Positions 61,427-64,000 of a stretch of 64,000 bases of DNA are shown one piece after another. The translations under genes were made by a program, and so were the position numbers. Below the pieces are notes generated by a model. It made no database searches. It had not been told where the DNA came from and saw only the letters and a program-made list of their open reading frames with translations. Origin of the DNA: Acanthosoma haemorrhoidale (Eukaryota > Arthropoda > Insecta > Hemiptera > Acanthosomatidae); assembly GCA_930367205.1 (NCBI GenBank), contig CAKNEZ010000002.1:1708343-1772342 (forward strand), written 5' to 3'. Each line of letters starts with the position of its first letter. The stretch's first letter is position 1.

Positions 61427-64000
61427 AGATTGTTGTGGCCACCTCTTAATTATAAATAATTAAATGTTCCCCTCTTCTCGAATCATATTATACCTGTCTA
61501 TGTTTCAATATTGGTTGTTAATAAAGATTATGACGTCAGTGAGTGTAGGGGGGGAGCTAGTGTGGTGGGGGCCCATCCCGACTTCTTCTAGCCACCTGGT
61601 GGCCCGGCTATATAAGCAGTGGGAGTAGACCGGATTGCCATAACGAACCGGACCGTCACTTGGAACACTACTCTCTATTCTCTCCCTGCACTGGCTTTGC
61701 AACGTTATTGAAACCGTGGTCTTCTTATTGAACTACTTCTGCATCTTTCTCTCCTTACCTCGCTATCTTTTAGTCCGGCGTTGTCAGACCAGACCCCAAA
61801 TTTTCCTATTGGGAATCTCTGCCTTCGTCTGGCTAAAACTAGCATCTCCTTAGGAGAGACCTCTCCCTCGTGGACAATAGTTGCCCAGGCCCTACAAACT
61901 TACCTCGTAGCGTTTCCTACCGGTCTGCTTTTCTCCGGTTCACACTCGCATTTGGGATCCACACGGTTTTTGCCTACCCTTAGAAACCGAGTGTGAATTC
62001 GTGGTCATTCCGAGAGCACATAAACTACCTATAAACCTACCCTGTACCTCTTCTCCGGAACATAGTGCTTTGTAGGGGCACACACGTTCTAAAGATCTTA
62101 TAGAGTCAGATCTAAGTGAATTGAACCTGCCTGCCGATTAGGTTGGCAGCCAGGGTGAAAGACCACAGGTTCCCCAGATTTATCTCTTATTGGGCGCTCG
62201 CCGGACGGCGGCTAAGAGGTTGTGGTGACCCTAGCCCACGGCGGGCGTCTCCTCCCCACCTTGGGGATCCTCAAATCCGATAACGCCCGACCAAGATGAA
62301 GATATACATATTTAGTCATATTGTAGAATATATAGCTCGTAAAATTCTATTTAAACCAAGTTATTCAAATGGCAAACAACATCTCTGGCTCAACACATTC
62401 ATGCAATTATCCATAGAAATTGAAGTAGCATGGCCTGTAGATATACTGCGGATGCCTCGTTATTCTAACTCCAAAAACTGGCCAGCAATCACGCCTCGAG
62501 TCAGCTCATCATCACCTATTAAACCTCCATTCTGTCCGTACTGCTACTACATTGCATTAAGTTAGTCGCGGAGCCAGGGTTAGAGCTCTCTGCGAACACT
62601 GATTCAGTTTCGAATCATTATTGTCGCGTTTAAATTTCGGGAAATCCTAAAAATTTTTATGATCTATATTGGCAATTTTATTTTAGGATAGGAGGGGGGC
62701 CGTTCTCATAGCGCAATTAAAAATATCTTTTTTAAATAACTTTAAAAATTATCTAATATTGAAGGATTCAAATATCTTGTAACTATATAAATGCATTGTT
62801 GAAAAGAAAATCTCCTAGCCATACAAAAAAAAATTAAATTAATTTAGCGTTTTGCTGGCCTTGGAGAAACTACGCCCATATGATTAGCAGAATATTCCTC
62901 GTAAAGACGTAATTTAATACACTACTCATATATGAATCCACGTTTATTGGCAATGCACGAAAAGAGCTGACTGTTGTTCCTCAATCCTACTCTATTATCA
63001 GATATTCCTTTGGATCGCTACATTACTTAACATATTCAAACACAAATGCCTGCTTAAAACCCTCTCCAGAATCCACAATACATTCTAACCGATAGGCCGC
63101 CTTAATTCGTTTAAGACTTTATGGAACATCCATGAGAAAAGCATTCCGAACCTCTACCCAAAGAGGATCGAAGATTAATTTAACAGTAGGGCTCAACAAG
63201 GTATCGGGTGGTTTGTTTATGGAAACCACCCTTTGCCTGTTGGGCGAAGCCTAAAAGGCAACGAGTCCACGGTTGTGCCTCCTGGGCGGACATGGAAACC
63301 AACGATATTACAAAAAGACTTATTTTTGAAAAGTTTTACATTTTATTTAAGTAAGGTGTAAGACTGTCTAAAACCTCAAAAAAATGTGCAACATATTGTT
63401 TCATTTTTTTATGAATCCTTTGAATTATATTCATTTTACGATCATAACTTTGGTTTCTTTCAATGATAGTAAGTATTATAACAAAGTAACGGCTGGATCA
63501 ATCAGAAGAAGTGATATATCTTCCGAAAATACTTAAAGAACATTAATATATTCAGTCCTCATTTGATATCTATACATTTGTTTTTTTATTCATTAGTGAT
63601 TTCATCCTGGAATACATTTAATTTATCTACCTAACGGGTCCTACAAATGTTGAGACGACTAAAGGCCCAATGTAATTGAAGTATAGTCAAAGGACCCATA
63701 GATTGTTGTTGGCAACAAAAAAAGTGAGGAATTTGGGTCAGCTTAAAATTGCCCTTCGCCAGTAAGGCTTTAGCTATACTAAAACTAAATACATCGTAAT
63801 ATGAGTTGGCTATCTTTTCAATTCACAATTGGCTACAGTACATTACTAAGAAGTATGTTACTGTGGTTTTCATTGAGCAACAGCAACATTGATAAGCAAT
63901 TATTTATTATAAGCAATTATCCATTGCACGCAAACGTTTTTTTTTGTCCCAGAGATCGATTACATCACCTACATTCGATAATTCACTAACTGAAACTAAA
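61427..64000 (+). repeat. Repeat unit 23 (cut by window edge)
   Basis: About 2,574 bp of the unit; the final ~43 bp lie beyond the window. TATATAAG at 61609-61616, G7 run. Close to unit 22 in the first half. A shortened C run (AACCCTCTCC) is near 63,060. Confidence 0.95.

Larger units (their letters stand above)
1..64000 (+). repeat. Tandem array of a ~2.62-kb repeat (23 units)
   Basis: The same unit recurs head to tail across the window with period 2,618-2,622 bp. Two copies are shorter (2,290 bp) because of a shared deletion, and one is interrupted by a retrotransposon. Unit starts are placed here at AGATTGTTGTGG; the phase is arbitrary. Copies differ by scattered substitutions and by length changes in G, A and T runs, so they are closely homogenised. 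All units share one orientation, and each carries the same promoter-like block. The family is not recognised. It could be a macrosatellite, a tandem noncoding-RNA gene cluster, or a tandemly amplified fragment of an LTR element. No conserved protein gene is seen in the unit. Confidence 0.97.

Noticed and set aside
1..64000. CRISPR array or bacterial repeat
   Set aside because: The repeat length is kilobases, there are no short repeat-spacer units, and the retrotransposon and promoter signals are eukaryotic.

Overview
The window is almost entirely one head-to-tail tandem array. A unit of about 2,620 bp repeats 23 times; the last copy is cut by the window edge and one copy is split by a retrotransposon. 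The eukaryotic signals are a TATA box, poly(A) signals and a jockey-type non-LTR retrotransposon. The retrotransposon clade and the AT-rich background suggest an arthropod, most likely an insect; I cannot name the species. I do not recognise the repeat family: it is not rDNA, histone, snRNA or tRNA as far as I can read.

Each unit has the same internal layout. An AT-rich start is followed by a promoter-like block (TGACGTCA, a run of 7-10 G, a GCCACC/GGTGGC palindrome, then TATATAAG). Next come a pyrimidine-rich leader, a GC-rich block with short hairpins, a long AT-rich stretch with an inverted repeat, a compact cluster of hairpins about 1.78-1.88 kb into the unit, and an AT-rich tail. Small ORFs recur in every unit but look non-coding: most start at TTG or GTG, and the two ATG ORFs vary at near-neutral ratios and are broken in some copies. 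If the unit makes a product, it is more likely a noncoding RNA or the remains of a mobile element.

The array has higher-order structure. About 13.35-26.12 kb (units 6-11) is repeated as about 26.12-38.89 kb (units 11-16) at an exact lag of 12,769 bp, including a shared deletion of about 330 bp (units 9 and 14). Units 16-23 form a second variant group with mosaic copies, which indicates unequal exchange and conversion.

At 46,715-51,152 unit 19 is interrupted by a 4.44-kb apparently full-length jockey-clade element. It has a 5'UTR, ORF1 (Gag-like, three zinc knuckles), ORF2 (endonuclease plus reverse transcriptase), a 3'UTR and a 28-A tail, flanked by a 12-bp target-site duplication. ORF1 and ORF2 are open and overlap by 7 nt at ATGGTAG. 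The element begins 34 nt downstream of the first T of the unit's TATA box, so the array promoter is placed to transcribe it from about its first base.

All repeat comparisons were made by eye from the printed sequence; no alignment or database search was run.
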